Of a DNA stretch of 64,000 bases, positions 14,201 to 24,309 are shown piece by piece. Numbering within the stretch: the first letter of the stretch is position 1; every line of letters starts with the position of its first letter. Origin of the DNA: Bicyclus anynana (taxonomy: Eukaryota > Arthropoda > Insecta > Lepidoptera > Nymphalidae); assembly GCF_947172395.1 (NCBI RefSeq), contig NC_069102.1, forward strand, positions 10,012,442 to 10,076,441. Reading direction: 5' to 3'. Position numbers and translations under genes: made by a program. Under the pieces are notes generated by a model. It made no database searches. It had not been told where the DNA came from and saw only the letters and a program-made list of their open reading frames with translations.

Positions 14201-16594
14201 TTTGTGAGAACAAAATGACACATTGCCGATCAATATCCCCGAACCAGCCGGAACCGGAAATATAAAATTTTGCTCTCTCTTTCATTGCGATAGGACGAAA
14301 GAGAAAGCAATATTATCGGCCGCTATTGGTCATCTTTTTCTCTTCACATTCCTGCAGGCTATACTAATAGCATTAACAACTGAGTCTTAGGGCCATAAAT
14401 CATTTCTCTATATCTATCTCGCTTGCACTTATGGGTCTTATGGAGCCGTCTAGTGAAGGGTGTAACAATGAAAGACATATTATCGATAAGTAAAGTTTAT
14501 TATCGTATCTTGTTCACAAAATTAAAAAAATTAACAATATTTGATTTAATATAATACATATTTCATATTATATAATTATTAACTAAATAAAATTAATCTT
14601 CATCTTGAGTCTTCATCATCAGAATCTTCGTCTTCTGCCAAATTTATTATATATTAGTATCCATAGTGCGCAACGAGTAACACATGAATGTATTTATTTA
14701 ATTGCAGTAAACACATTTATAGCAAAAAAAATACGCAATGCAATTACATTAGAAACCGACCAATCAGAATCGTCCAAATCATTATTGACTCATCATTAGC
14801 ACGTGCGCAGGTAGCCGTTTATCGATAATTAGGGTGCGCAGGTAGGCGCGCTGCACATTCCTATCTTTTTTGACTTTTATGACCGGACGACTCAGATGAT
14901 AATGCGCATACTATACATATTTTGTTTCACAGGTGTATGTTTATGACTTGAACGTGAACAAGTATCGGCCGATATGCGTGCAAGCAGTGGTCTCCAAGAA
15001 GACCAAAAAGCTAACCAGAGTCGACTTCAACCCCCGACTGCCGGTCATTGTTTGTGGAGACACCAAGTAATAAACAAGCTTTTACCTTATATAACTATCT
15101 ATTTGTATTTTATATTTTGTCTGCCAGTGGCGAATTTACCAGTAAGATACTTCATCATTATCAACCCATATTCGGCTCACTGCTGAGCTCGAGGTCCTCT
15201 CAGAATGAGAATATATGTAACAACTGTATAAATAGTTACTCACCCAAACTGATAGAGACTTTAAACGATTATGTGTTATATTTTATCTTCTAGATTGGAA
15301 TCATAACTACGTTTTATAGATAGGTACCTACTCGTATTAACTACACATCATGCGTCAGTTCTTATAGATAGGGTTTATACGGACCTTAGTATTTCCTTAA
15401 CTAGTGTTGTCCTAAGTGAATAATAGATGTACAGAAAAAAAGTACAAAATTCATTTGTTTGTTGCCGAAAGAAACTAAATGAAAGTGTAGAGGTATTTGA
15501 AATTCTTATTCGTCGCCTCCATAGCTCAGGGGTTAGAGCACTGGTCTTGTAAACCAGGGGTCGAGAGTTCAAATCTCTCTGGGGGCATTGAAATATATTT
15601 TTTTTTCTCTTTTTTGTCTTTTGTTTTCAGTTTTTTTTACAAAAAAATCTATTTATTACAGAGGTACCTGTCACGTAGTAAAATTATCGCCCAATTTGAG
15701 AGTCATGTGCAAACCACCTAAGAAGGCACAAGTATCGGATCAAAGAACTTTACAGGTAAGTTTTTGGGTTTTTTTCTTTAAATTATAAATGTTTAACCGA
15801 CTTCAAAATGGATGCATGTGTATAGCTTTATTTCTGAAGCATCTCTGGTAACATTCTCTAGAAACTCAGCCCTGAGTTTGTTAAAGTCACTCTTCATATT
15901 TTATGTATAGTGTCAAAGTCAAATGCAAGAATACGCGCAACTTTGAACCTTCAAGACCAAAGAGTATAATAATTAATAATGACTAAAATAAGACGACCTT
16001 CAAGATGTCAGCATTATGTGTGTTTCGATCAAATGCAAGTTTTTTTTCTATAAAAGGAATAAGCTCGCGCTTGGCCACGATCTCACCTGATGGTAAGTGT
16101 AAATGTGGCCTAAGGTGGAACGCGCTTGTCTAGACGATGTCTATTCAAGGAGCAAATCGCTTCGTACGAATTCTGGGAATGTCAATGACAAAGGGATGGA
16201 AACCTACCCTTGCAATGCGATGGTACGAGCTCAAATAGATCCTGTGCACATTCTTCAAAACTAACACATTCTAGTGGACTTCTAAAATAATACTTAACTA
16301 TACTAACATTATAAAGAGGTAAAGTTTGTGGTATTGCAGGGGGTAATCTCTGGATCTACTTAACCGATTTTGAAAATTCTTTTACCTACGTTATTTATGA
16401 GTATCATAGGCTTTATTTTATCCCCGTATTCTAACAGGAATAGGAACTACGCGGGTGAAACCGCGGAGCGTCGACTAGTTTTTAATAATATGATAATTTG
16501 TTCACAGATTATGAAACTTGACAAACTGCTGAGTTTAGTGCGTGACCCACCATTCCAAACAGGAGTAGTTGACGAGAAATTTGATGACGACTAA
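2257..16594 (+). CDS. DNAI1-like: Axonemal dynein intermediate chain 1 (DNAI1-like), 17 exons, 745 aa
   Basis: WD-repeat intermediate chain of the outer dynein arm. It ties the heavy chains to the arm base in cilia and sperm flagella. Exons: 2257-2289, 2767-2880, 5062-5266, 6263-6382, 6512-6649, 7028-7146, 7223-7357, 7435-7564, 7932-8099, 8934-9077, 9292-9401, 9666-9843, 11168-11396, 12384-12483, 14933-15066, 15662-15755, 16508-16594. They total 2238 nt, and every junction has GT/AG borders with matching phase. The protein follows human DNAI1 (699 aa as I recall it) throughout: an N-terminal 'LEEEIGRIL' helix region; a Glu/Asp-rich linker (about 120-200); 'LANQFNFCERA' (about 215); 'LERLVNQNIYDEI' (about 320-332); 'GSLLPLWKF'; then WD repeats from about 360 to 700, including 'GDWRVKIWE', 'VGDVKWAPYSSTVFA' and 'VVKLSPNL'; and the C-terminal helix 'KLDKLLSLVR'. 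The exon 3 donor (5267) was chosen because only it keeps phase with exon 4; a second GT at 5337 would lead to a stop. Expression is probably limited to testis and ciliated cells (inference). Confidence 0.95.
3042..3222. mobile_element. Short MITE with ~30-bp imperfect terminal inverted repeats
   Basis: 'catccgcgaaaagtc' at about 3060 is repeated inverted as 'gacttttcgcggatg' at about 3187. Outside these, 'atttattttgc' on the left mirrors 'gcaaaataaat' on the right. The core includes 'ggtttcggggtgaaacgtac', a phrase also seen in lepidopteran retroelement tails. It lies in intron 2 of the dynein gene. Confidence 0.55.
3416..4718 (-). mobile_element. piggyBac-like element, internally deleted
   Basis: A TTAA at 3416-3419 is followed by 'ccctagatagctaac' (3420-3434), mirrored by 'gttagctatctaggg' at 4703-4717. 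The right TTAA is mutated to 'taga'. Subterminal palindromes 'ccgtcgaaacgacggg' lie near 3465 and 4522, with a variant at 4684. The - strand keeps a transposase N-terminus (about 4439-4238, beginning MSLLNED, acidic) and a C-terminal cysteine-rich tail (about 3960-3760, with spaced C, C, CDEH and CVTC residues), typical of piggyBac transposases. The large DDD catalytic core between them is missing, so the copy cannot move itself. It sits in intron 2 of the dynein gene. Confidence 0.75.
8240..8375 (+). repeat. SINE-B, 3' part
   Basis: It matches the 3' half of the SINE inserted at 31445: 'ctctgcgtgtgtcaagtctg', then 'gtggtggact', then 'gactcgagctcagcagtgag', then a GAC-rich tail. It lies in dynein intron 9. 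Confidence 0.75.
10083..10371 (+). repeat. SINE-A, 5'-truncated
   Basis: The copy starts inside the tRNA head at 'ggttcctgggttcgatcccc', runs through 'ggctggtgggaggcttcggc' and ends 'gggctaacttgtta' plus a poly-A tail. It lies in dynein intron 12. Confidence 0.85.
10741..11033 (+). repeat. LINE 3' end with (ATTG)n tail, CR1/Jockey-like
   Basis: A 3'-UTR-like stretch ends in 'gcatgtatctgcaaagaaat', followed by a run of 'attg' units. The reverse complement of the same end occurs at 55660-55740. The family assignment is inferred from the microsatellite-like tail. Confidence 0.5.
11853..12058 (-). repeat. SINE-A, reverse orientation
   Basis: Reverse-strand SINE-A from its 3' motif ('taatctcacctaatggtaag') back to 'cagcccagccgtggatcgaa' and the tRNA A-box region. 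It lies in dynein intron 13. Confidence 0.75.
12491..12714. mobile_element. MITE with 28-bp perfect terminal inverted repeats
   Basis: The left end 'cggatgcaatctttatgacg' continues to 'tttccgaa', and the right end is its exact reverse complement. The 224-bp element begins 7 bp downstream of the exon 14 donor of the dynein gene. No coding capacity. Confidence 0.85.
13675..13895 (+). repeat. SINE-A, 5'-truncated
   Basis: It starts at 'ggatggtaggaggcttcggc' and runs to 'atggtgagattgaagtcaat' plus an A/T-rich tail. The tRNA head is missing. It lies in dynein intron 14. Confidence 0.75.
15143..15212 (-). repeat. SINE-B fragment, reverse orientation
   Basis: 'caacccatattcggctcact' followed by 'gctgagctcgaggtcctctc' is the reverse complement of the SINE-B 3' end. 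It lies in dynein intron 15. Confidence 0.7.
15515..15587 (+). tRNA. tRNA-Thr (anticodon TGT)
   Basis: A 73-nt cloverleaf. The acceptor stem GCCTCCA pairs with TGGGGGC at the 3' end. The D arm follows TAGCTCAGGGG. The anticodon arm is CTGGT-CTTGTAA-ACCAG, giving anticodon TGT (codon ACA). The T arm contains GGTTC-like 'GAGTTCAAATC'. CCA is not encoded, as expected in eukaryotes. A TTTTTTTTT run just downstream can end pol III transcription. It lies in intron 15 of the dynein gene on the same strand, and unlike the SINE heads in this window it has all arms intact. Confidence 0.93.
16285..16490 (+). repeat. Interspersed repeat of the 'cgcggg' family
   Basis: It begins 'actatactaacattataaag', passes 'aaccgattttgaaaattctt' and ends 'gggtgaaaccgcggagcgtc'. 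It lies in dynein intron 16, just before the last exon. Confidence 0.55.
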
Positions 16595-16627
16595 ATATAA
16601 ATAAATATAATTAAATTAACATCATTA

Positions 16628-16633
16628 AATAAA
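16628..16633 (+). terminator. Polyadenylation signal AATAAA of the dynein gene
   Basis: AATAAA lies 34 nt after the stop codon at 16592-16594, with T-rich sequence downstream. Confidence 0.6.
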
Positions 16634-17760
16634 ATGTAATCATGTTTAATTATTTTATTTTATTTGGTAGTAGACATTACAATACTCGTGTATTTTATTG
16701 AATATTTCTAAATAAAACGAAATATTTATTGTTAATTTTGTTTTATTAATTAATAAAGCTTTAAAATAAATTGCTTCATAAATATTTTATTCATAATATT
16801 AGGTATTATAAAGGCATATTGTTGTGTAACGTATTATATATTATTTTCAGACAGAATATACTTAACTACTTATTGATTTATTTTTAAATATTATTAACAT
16901 ACTATCGAGTTAGGTACAACTTGCAAATACATAGATATAATTATTTATTTTGTGCCTTGAACTTTTAATAACTTAAAAAGCGTGATAAGACCCTTTATCA
17001 TAATTCGTGACCGAGTCACTCAATAATACAAAGTTTAAAACGTTGCTCTTTGTCTACACGTTTATACTTTTTTAGTTACAAATAAACTCTTTAGAGGTGT
17101 AAAGGTTAATAATTTTGAAATTTCTGAAAGCCAGACAATAATTTTGCTAGAATTACATTTCTTACAGAAAATCATTATTCAGATCACTTTTTGCGGTGAT
17201 TTTGTAGGCACGTAACATATCTATAGGAGAAAATCTTTGGTTACGATAGACAGATTTGCACGATTAACTTATACCTAATACAATATTTTTTTATTGAATC
17301 AAAATTTGTTGTTTTAATTTTTTTTTAGTTATGACAAGAGTGCACTGGTTAACTTAGTGACTTAATCAGATGATAAGTAGATGAAAAAGGTACGAAAGAG
17401 AAGCATCAAAATACACGTGACGTCACAACTCATCTGCAATAAACTAAAATTTTCGAGATAGGTCACTTTAGACTATACTATAACTAGAATCATTAAAATA
17501 ATCTGTCTATAATACTAATAAACTCTAGAAACAAAACAATTCCATTTAAAATGGACCATACACTATCTATATTGACTAGATTTATGAGATCTTCAAAAAT
17601 ACATTTTTCATAGTTAGTTGGATCACCATAGAGAAGCAATCTAAATCTTAATCTAAATAGACTTAAGACTTCGTTGGTTGCACAGAACAAAAAATATAAA
17701 TTCTAGTAATCTAATAATGTAGACTTTTACAATATATCATGATTTGAGTTACAAAACACT
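16634..17760. other. Intergenic AT-rich DNA
   Basis: This is the spacer between the dynein gene and the downstream MITE. Many short A/T runs; no gene or named repeat recognised. Confidence 0.5.
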
Positions 17761-18457
17761 AAAGCCTGATTTATATTTGTCTGACGTGTCGTGTCATGAC
17801 GCGTCAGAATATAATCGGTATCATACATTTTGTGTATCTTCGACCATTAATAACAGGACCTGCCTCGCTAACCGTTACCCCTCTGGCAAAGATCAAAAAT
17901 CAATGATCTAATACGCTAATAAAAACTGTTGCTATAGAATCGATGTTTCATTGTTGTAATCGTTTTCGTCGTGTAAAGAACTCCGTAAAAATGCCGGTTT
18001 GTGTAGTTGAATGGTATAAATAACGGGCAAAAACTTGTAGTTTAGTAAAAGATGGAGTAAAGTTTCATTTGTAAGTATTTCTACCTTAATTTTATAAAAT
18101 TTATAATAGCAAAAATTTATCAAGTAATCCAATATTCTATGTATATATTCTGTGGATAGTGTAAGCGATGTGTTGGTTAGTCTGTGTAAAAATTAGTATT
18201 ACGCGTGTGTGTATTGCGAGTCAAATTTATAGTTGTGTGTAGTGTATTTTCGATGTGCGAGTTTACCTCGTCCCCCTCAAAAAACGACAGACTTTTTTGT
18301 TGGTGAATTTGGGTGCGAAACAGGTCCATAGTCTAAATAGTCAAAGGTTGCGACATGACGTGATGGTTTCTGATGCGTCGCATACAAAATGTATGATACC
18401 GATTCTCTTCTGATGCGTCACAACACGACACGTCAGATAAATTTATATCCACCTTAA
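17761..18457 (+). mobile_element. MITE-size transposon with ~75-bp TIRs and a THAP exon relic
   Basis: The left arm (17761-17838) includes 'tctgacgtgtcgtgt' and 'atcggtatcatacatttt'. The right arm (18382-18457) repeats both inverted, with a few mismatches. The roughly 700-bp length and the transposase scrap inside indicate an internally deleted copy of a larger THAP-transposase element. Confidence 0.8.
17991..18070 (+). pseudogene. First exon of a THAP-domain transposase, decayed
   Basis: It starts ATG with MPVCVV and later reads 'KDGVKFH', then a GTAAGT donor at 18071. This matches the start of a THAP zinc finger (C..C, then the hydrophobic-F-H stretch). The expected second cysteine is Trp, and a TAA stop stands where an Asn codon would be expected. 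The rest of the protein is absent. Confidence 0.6.
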
Positions 18458-18774
18458 GGTAATTTCACATTATTTAATAAATTAAGACAAAGACTAAAGA
18501 ACTTTTACATTTAAACGTAAGAGAACTAGACCATAAACAAGTGTAATTTATTAGATAATTTTAAACAAATTACAACATTTATATATAATTTATTTTCACT
18601 AAATTTTTTTAACATTTGTGCAACTTAGTGAATCTTCTAACAATTTATTTAATATAATAGTACATTTGTTAAGTGTATGCGTGATAAATCTAGGAAACAT
18701 GCACTATTTAGCAATAATGAAACGCCTGTGTAAAATATTTTCGTATAACTTCATATACTTTCATATTTAGTGGG

Positions 18775-19190
18775 CCTAGAATGCGACTCTATCGACGAGA
18801 GGGGCATACAATGTCGACCAATAGCGGCGTAATCGAAAATATCAATCTCTAAATTGAATTTAACGGCCTCTGTGGCGCAGTGGTGTGCGCGATGGATTTT
18901 ACAAGACGGAGGTCATGGGTTCGATCCCCGGCTGGGCCGATTGAGGTTTTCTTAATTGGTGCAGGTCTGGCTGGTGGGAGACCACCCTACCAGCAAAGAC
19001 GTACCGCCAAGCGATTTAGCGTTCCGGTGCGATGTCGTGTAGAAACCCACAGGGATGTGGATTTTCAGCCTCCTAACAAGTTAGCAGGATGGAAGAAGGC
19101 TAACTTGTAACTTACAAAAAAACGATGTTTTCAATTCTGCCGTTATTGGTCGACAATATGGTTTTCCCTCGCCAAGAGATGTCATTGATG
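18775..19190. mobile_element. Small MITE ('ccaatagcggc' type) split by a SINE-A
   Basis: 'gtcgaccaatagcggc' at about 18813 is mirrored by 'gccgttattggtcgac' at about 19139. A full SINE-A separates the halves. Related half-sites occur at about 14320, 37080 and 51745-51930. Confidence 0.55.
18863..19117 (+). repeat. SINE-A, near full length
   Basis: Begins 'acggcctctgtggcgcagtg' (A box), with B box 'gggttcgatccccggctggg', body 'ggtctggctggtgggag', and a 3' end of 'ggctaacttgtaa' plus A-rich tail. The middle is slightly shortened. Confidence 0.9.
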
Positions 19191-19874
19191 CATCCTAGAC
19201 TGGATTATGTATTTTATAACAATGTCAGAAACATATTGCATTCAAACAATAGGTACGTATAGTTTATGTCATAAGGAAAAACAAACCAAATAAATCACTT
19301 ATTACAGCCCCATCACACTGGTATTAATCTTTCATAGAACTATCGATAATAACACTTTCATCTAAAATAATAGTCGAACGTTGTTAGCGTGGTGACTCGT
19401 GGAATCAGGTACATCTTGAATTTTTTAATATTATTTATGTTTGACATCATCATCAGCCATTTTAAATAGCTAGATAAAGGCCCGCCTAATGCAAGGCCCG
19501 CATAATGCAAGGCCTGCCAAACTTAGACATAGCAATCTGCTTCAATATGCTGGTTAAAAAATGTTGAGAACCATTGGTCTAAAGAAACACTAATGTGAAG
19601 GGAGTGTCATTATATGACTTAATACCTATAAATATCATAAGAATTCAAAATGCAATGTCGACATGATCGTCAATAAACTAGTTTACAAATGACTAGATTA
19701 GAAGTGGTGCAAAATTAAGACTTGCAACCCCATTTATGCTATTGAAGCAAAATCATGTCAATCTTCAAGTACTTAAAGAAGTTCTGGGTGCAGAATCATC
19801 AGACGGGCGAGGATCTAACGTCTACCAGAAAGCCTATAAAATATATTATTAGGTTTAGTTTTAAAACCATGTAT
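19191..19874. other. Spacer between the MITE/SINE cluster and the FKRP-like stop codon
   Basis: AT-rich. It includes the 3'-UTR side of the minus-strand FKRP-like gene and a short duplicated phrase, 'aggcccgc.taatgca', at about 19478-19510. No gene recognised. Confidence 0.4.
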
Positions 19875-22800
19875 TTATGGATATAGAAGCCTGGAGCCGA
19901 GTTTTTCTGATCTCTCGACAGCGCCCTGACCAAGTTTGAGGTCTAGGAATGCGCGAGCGTCATTTGGTGCCGGCGCTTCGCGACCGACGAATTGTATCTG
20001 TAAGAAAAAATAAAGGAATTATTAAGGCGAATTTGGTTGGTTTTATTATCAAATAGCTGTGCCTTATGGTTTCACTTGAAAAATCCGCTGGGCTTTACTT
20101 TTTGTCTCTGGTACGAATAAAAAGTAGACTTACAAATTTTTAACTATTTGTGCATACTCCCTGTTGTTAGGTAAGTGAGTCCTTTAGTCGCTCACACAAC
20201 GCAAACACGCGCCGAGATAGTACGAAGTGTTCCGTGAGGTAGGTCCATATCTTTTGTTGGATCCTTCATGGATTATTTTGGGATAGGTGAGGAGAATGAC
20301 TTGAGTGGAGAAGGGGATTGTTAACTAGTTTTAAAAGACGTTTTTAACCCTACACCCTTAGGTCACAAGTCCGGGACTACGCTCAAGCTCTGCCCCTTGA
20401 GAGTTTATTAGAAAAATTCTTAGTGGGAATTGTTAAACTTGTTAGGTACCATTCAATAATCGTGTTTTGCTTTTAAAACTTTTAAAACATATATGATGCA
20501 TGCGAAAATGCTAAGAATGCTAGTGGTGTTTTTAAGATTTGTCCAAAGCATTCGATTGTGTTGACCATAACACTCTTTTACTTAAGTTAAGCCACTATGG
20601 CATCAAAAGTGTTGCACTTGATCTCTCCGCCTCTTATCTCAGTGATAGAACACAAAGGATATACGGTTTTTCTAACACAATGGGCGTCCTACAGGGTTCA
20701 ATTCTGGGTCATTTTCTATTCCTAGTATACAGTACCGTACCGTGTTGGCGAGGACCGTTAGTTTGACTATATCTGAAACAAATCACAGTACTCACTTGCG
20801 CGAGTGGATGCAAATGCCTCTCGGGGAACTCCCTCTGGTGTGCCAGCACCCAGTCGGCGGGCCACATGGTACCGTTCCGCGCCGCGAACGGCAGTATCAG
20901 CGCGTACACCCTGTTGGTCGCTGAGTAGGCGACTCTGTAGTAGTGGCCTTTGGTCGCCCGCTCCCACACAAAACCGTCATTGTCCGCACCACCTCTTTGT
21001 AGCCAGGAAACCCGGGATAAGTCCGCCGCGTGTATGCCGACTTCGGCGTACTCCACCCAAGGAAGAAGATCACCGCTGCAATTATTTTATTTATATTACG
21101 ACATAGTAACAATATGTCCGAAATTCCCTCAGTGCGAAGTTCCCTCAAACGAGAGTCTTCGAACAGCGCGTGTTGCCAGTGATGACCTACGGATCCGAGA
21201 CTTTGTTGTTGACTACCACTCAACGGACGATGAAACGAGCTATGCTTGGAGTTTTTCTGCGTATTAAAGAATCAGGAATCCGCAGACGAACCAAAGTCAC
21301 TGACAGAACTCAGCAAGTCGCGAAGCTGATTGCTGAAGTGGCAATGGGCAGGCCACATAGTTCGAAGAGCCGATGAATGTTAGGGTCCCCAAGATAGAGG
21401 TGCTGGAACGGCGACCCCGCACCGTAAACCACAATATTGGTCGACCTAGGTGGACTGTATTAAGAGTGGGTATGACAATAGACCAACAGGACTGGGATTG
21501 AATCACATCCTCCACCAACACAACCAACCACGAGTCCGACCACTCTTACTGTTAAGCTATTGAGGCTCTTATTCAGTGATTAGCGTAATTTATTGTATTA
21601 GATCAGCCTTAAATAAACAGAATTAATATTAAGATGTTTTGCCCAATGGTGTGCGATTGACTTACCTTACAACAGCACCTAGTAACGAAGTGGTCTCCAG
21701 CCAACACCGCGCACCAGCCTGCGTCAAGGCTCTCAACACGTGGGCGACAGTGCGACGAATGTTGCGACGACAACACGGCGGCGTGTTACGTCCGGCTAGC
21801 AGGTAGGATGGCGTTCTTTGTACCGGTGGGAAACATCTCTGTAAAGATGAACAACCCATGAACAACCCATATTCAGCTTACTGTTGAACACAAATCTCCT
21901 CTCAGAATTAAAAGGATTAGGTTAATAGTCCACCACAATGGCCTACTTCACACACAAAAAGTACAATGAAAATTTTCAGGTATGCCGATTTCCTCATGAT
22001 GATTGTGCTTCATTCCATTTGAGACACATTATAATTTTGTTTTTTAAAAGACACATAACTGAAAAGTTGGAGGTGCAATCCCCGGACTGGATTTGAATGT
22101 ACGCCTTCTGAATCAAAGAGGTCATATCCACTGGGCTCATAGCTCTCGGAAGATATATTATAGCCAGATTCAATATAATATGACTGGGCTTGTACCAATT
22201 TCTTTATGGCATAATATCACATTTTCGCACCAAAGTGTACTTGTAGTCTGTATTATGGGTATAACTGACTTTATCAATACATTCATATACTTGAATCTAC
22301 AGTAATATTACATAGAGGTAAAGTGTGTGGTGTTTTGAATTTTCTCTTTAACACTAAAAAGCCACATTATTTCTGAGTATAGAAACAGGGTTATTACCAA
22401 CTGCACTGAACAAATTATGGTGAAGTTTGGTAGTTGCAAATAGTTATTATGATGTCTGCAACCTCTCAGATTTGCTAGAAAATGTCCTGCTGTGGATGTC
22501 CATCGGCTGATATTATGATGATATTGATGAATAGTACCTGAGTCTCTCTCTTACAACCGAACCACTGGACTCTCCCATCTTCCTTAACAACAGCTTTAAC
22601 TCCCAGCTCCTTGTACAGTGCCACCCGGTAATCTCTTATTTGTTTAGTTGCCTTCTGTTTAGACGCTGGTGTCTTCAGCACACTTCTGCCAGCACCAAAC
22701 TTGCTCTCCAGTATCTGTATCTGTAAATGAGGAATTAATCAATACATACATATAAATATAGCTGCAGTGTCTGTATGTGATTTAAGATAAGCTCTCTCAA

Positions 22801-24309
22801 GTGCTTATAATTATTTACACAATACCAAAACACCAACAAGCTTTTGTCTGTCTGTTTGTCCAGTTAATCCTTGAAACGGCTGAACCAATTTTAATGGGAC
22901 TTTCACTTCAAGATAGGGGATGTGATTGAACCACATATAGGCTACTTTATGTCCTTAACAAACCTACAGTTCCTGCAGGATTTATAAAAAAATTAATATC
23001 ATATGAATGAACGTGTAACATCTGTTAATGTTTATATAAAATTGATCAGTTAGAATCCTCAATGCCTTATAATGAACTTAAATTACTATAAATGTTACAG
23101 ACTACATTCATTACAGTAGACATTAATACAGTCTATTTTAAGAGCCTAGGATAGGCTAAGCCTCCCTCCTTATAGGAAATGATATGAAGCATAGACCCAT
23201 CATGCTGCTCCGATGCAGATTGGTGGGCTTAGAGTGATAATATAAAATGTGTTAAACCACAAAAAACAGTTACTATCAGATGTTAATGATAATAACTGTA
23301 ACCAAATGTGGAATACAGCTCTAGAGCTCCGCTTGGACTCCAGTATCTCAATAATTCAGAGCACAACAATATGAATGTCTAAAACGGGGGATACTCTATA
23401 TCACATATTAACACCCAACTTAACCCATCTGTCTGTCTTTTGACTGATTGCACAATATAACTTGGAACAAAAAAAAAAGACTCATAGCTTGCCTCGGGAT
23501 CTCATAATCCATAAAGCCGCATATGCTAACCACTGTGCCAATGAGACTATGCTATGGTAATAACTGTAAATATTTAATACCTTCAAACCTTTTGCTGCCG
23601 TCTGTAAATACAATGCCTCAGGAAAGGGTAAAGTAAACGGTTTCGCTAAAGTGTGCAGCAGTGATGTTTTAATCATCAGTGCATGCTGCCCCAGCACACT
23701 GTCGCAGAGCTTCAATGATGAATCTTTACTGTACTTAAGAGTCCACTCTGTATAGATCCATTTAAGTTGCTGGCAGGTCAACCGAGCATTGCCTATACCG
23801 ACAGTGATAGCTTGACTCGGGTATGTTGTCGCTGATATTGCGATCTGTTGGAAAACACGACGCGATACACGCGTTGAGTCTGGCACGAACAAAACATACT
23901 CAGTTGTAATATATGATAGTGGGTCCAAGTCTCGAGGAGACTTATCAAGTCTAAATTCCAGCGGCAGTATCCTCACGTTACGCAAAGTCTCGTTTGTGGC
24001 AGAAAACTGGAAAGGTGGATACTGTAGTCTTTGGCATAGCACCAGAATTTGTATATTTGGATATGCTGACACGAATGACTGCACGCTCTCGGCGATATCA
24101 TTTTCAAAGTCCTCGAACTGTCGGAACACAACAGTCACGAGTTTAGACAGATGCCTCGTATGAGGTAGGGTTGAACTCGGTGTGGTCACGGGAGCTATGG
24201 GGTATATCTTGTATTGAGGTATCAGATAGCCGCATACTATTATCGCTATCAGTGCTATGAGAAAATACACTTTGAACGTCAGGCGACCGCGTAACACACG
24301 ATGGAGCAT
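19875..24309 (-). CDS. FKRP-like: Fukutin-related protein (FKRP-like), 5 exons, 495 aa; metal-binding aspartates replaced
   Basis: Golgi type II membrane protein. In vertebrates FKRP adds the second ribitol-phosphate to the alpha-dystroglycan O-mannosyl glycan from CDP-ribitol. Exons on -: 23581-24309, 22538-22720, 21666-21838, 20796-21075, 19875-19997, totalling 1488 nt with all phases closing. The 495-aa length equals human FKRP as I recall it. Visible: a signal anchor at residues about 11-30; a stem/regulatory domain with 'LVTVVFRQFEDFEND' and 'YITTEYVLFVPDSTRV'; 'VQWFGCKRETQRCF' and 'TPPCC' (zinc cysteines, about 295-330); 'LETTSLLGA' (LicD-type core); 'GFVWERATKGHYYRVAYS'; and 'FPERHLHPL'. 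At the catalytic site, however, the family's PW-D-x-D-x-D segment reads PWVEYAEVG (367-375), and the later D of HVDLWPF is Leu421. The start is the first ATG, with 'TGTCA' motifs upstream. Introns hold LINE and SINE scraps. The protein may be structural or regulatory. Confidence 0.93.
20533..20745 (+). pseudogene. Non-LTR retrotransposon reverse transcriptase fragment, Jockey-like
   Basis: An open stretch reads 'DLSKAFDCVDH', 'LSHYGIKSVALD', 'SYLSDRTQ' and 'GVLQGSILGHFLFLVY', which correspond to RT palm motifs A and B of Jockey/CR1-type LINEs. The YADD box and everything else are absent. It lies in intron 4 of the FKRP-like gene, antisense to it, and stops about 50 bp from exon 4. Confidence 0.85.
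21140..21480 (+). pseudogene. RTE-type LINE C-terminal fragment
   Basis: Read with small frame breaks, it gives 'VLPVMTYGSETL', 'RAMLGVFLR', 'IRRRTKVTD' and 'GRPHSSK', a highly conserved C-terminal block of RTE-clade LINE proteins. It lies in intron 3 of the FKRP-like gene. Confidence 0.75.
21855..22165 (-). repeat. SINE-B, near full length, reverse orientation
   Basis: It runs from 'aacaacccatattcagctta' (3' end) to 'gaggtcatatccactgggct' plus 'catagctct' (tRNA-like A box). It is diverged from the copy at 31445, so it is older. It lies in FKRP-like intron 2. Confidence 0.8.
22478..22527 (+). repeat. RTE LINE 3' tip
   Basis: 'aatgtcctgctgtggatgtc' followed by 'catcggctgatattatgatg' matches the end of the RTE copy at 37395-37440. 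It ends 11 bp from the exon 2 boundary of the FKRP-like gene. Confidence 0.6.
23489..23545 (-). repeat. tRNA-like SINE head, reverse orientation
   Basis: On - it reads 'ttggcacagtggttagcata', then 'gagatcccgaggcaagc' and a T-rich run. This is a degenerate A box/B box pair about 35 bp inside intron 1 of the FKRP-like gene. No proper cloverleaf. Confidence 0.4.

Noticed and set aside
14605..14645. Minus-strand acidic peptide AEDEDSDDEDSR with a stop and an upstream AG
   Set aside because: It looks like the last exon of some transposase, but no partner exon or inverted ends could be found in dynein intron 14.
18880..19110. 76-codon open frame starting MVCAMDFTRRRSWVRSPAG
   Set aside because: It is the translation of a SINE-A; the same peptide appears in other copies.
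20804..21106. Plus-strand frame MDANASRGTPSG...
   Set aside because: Antisense shadow of FKRP-like exon 4.
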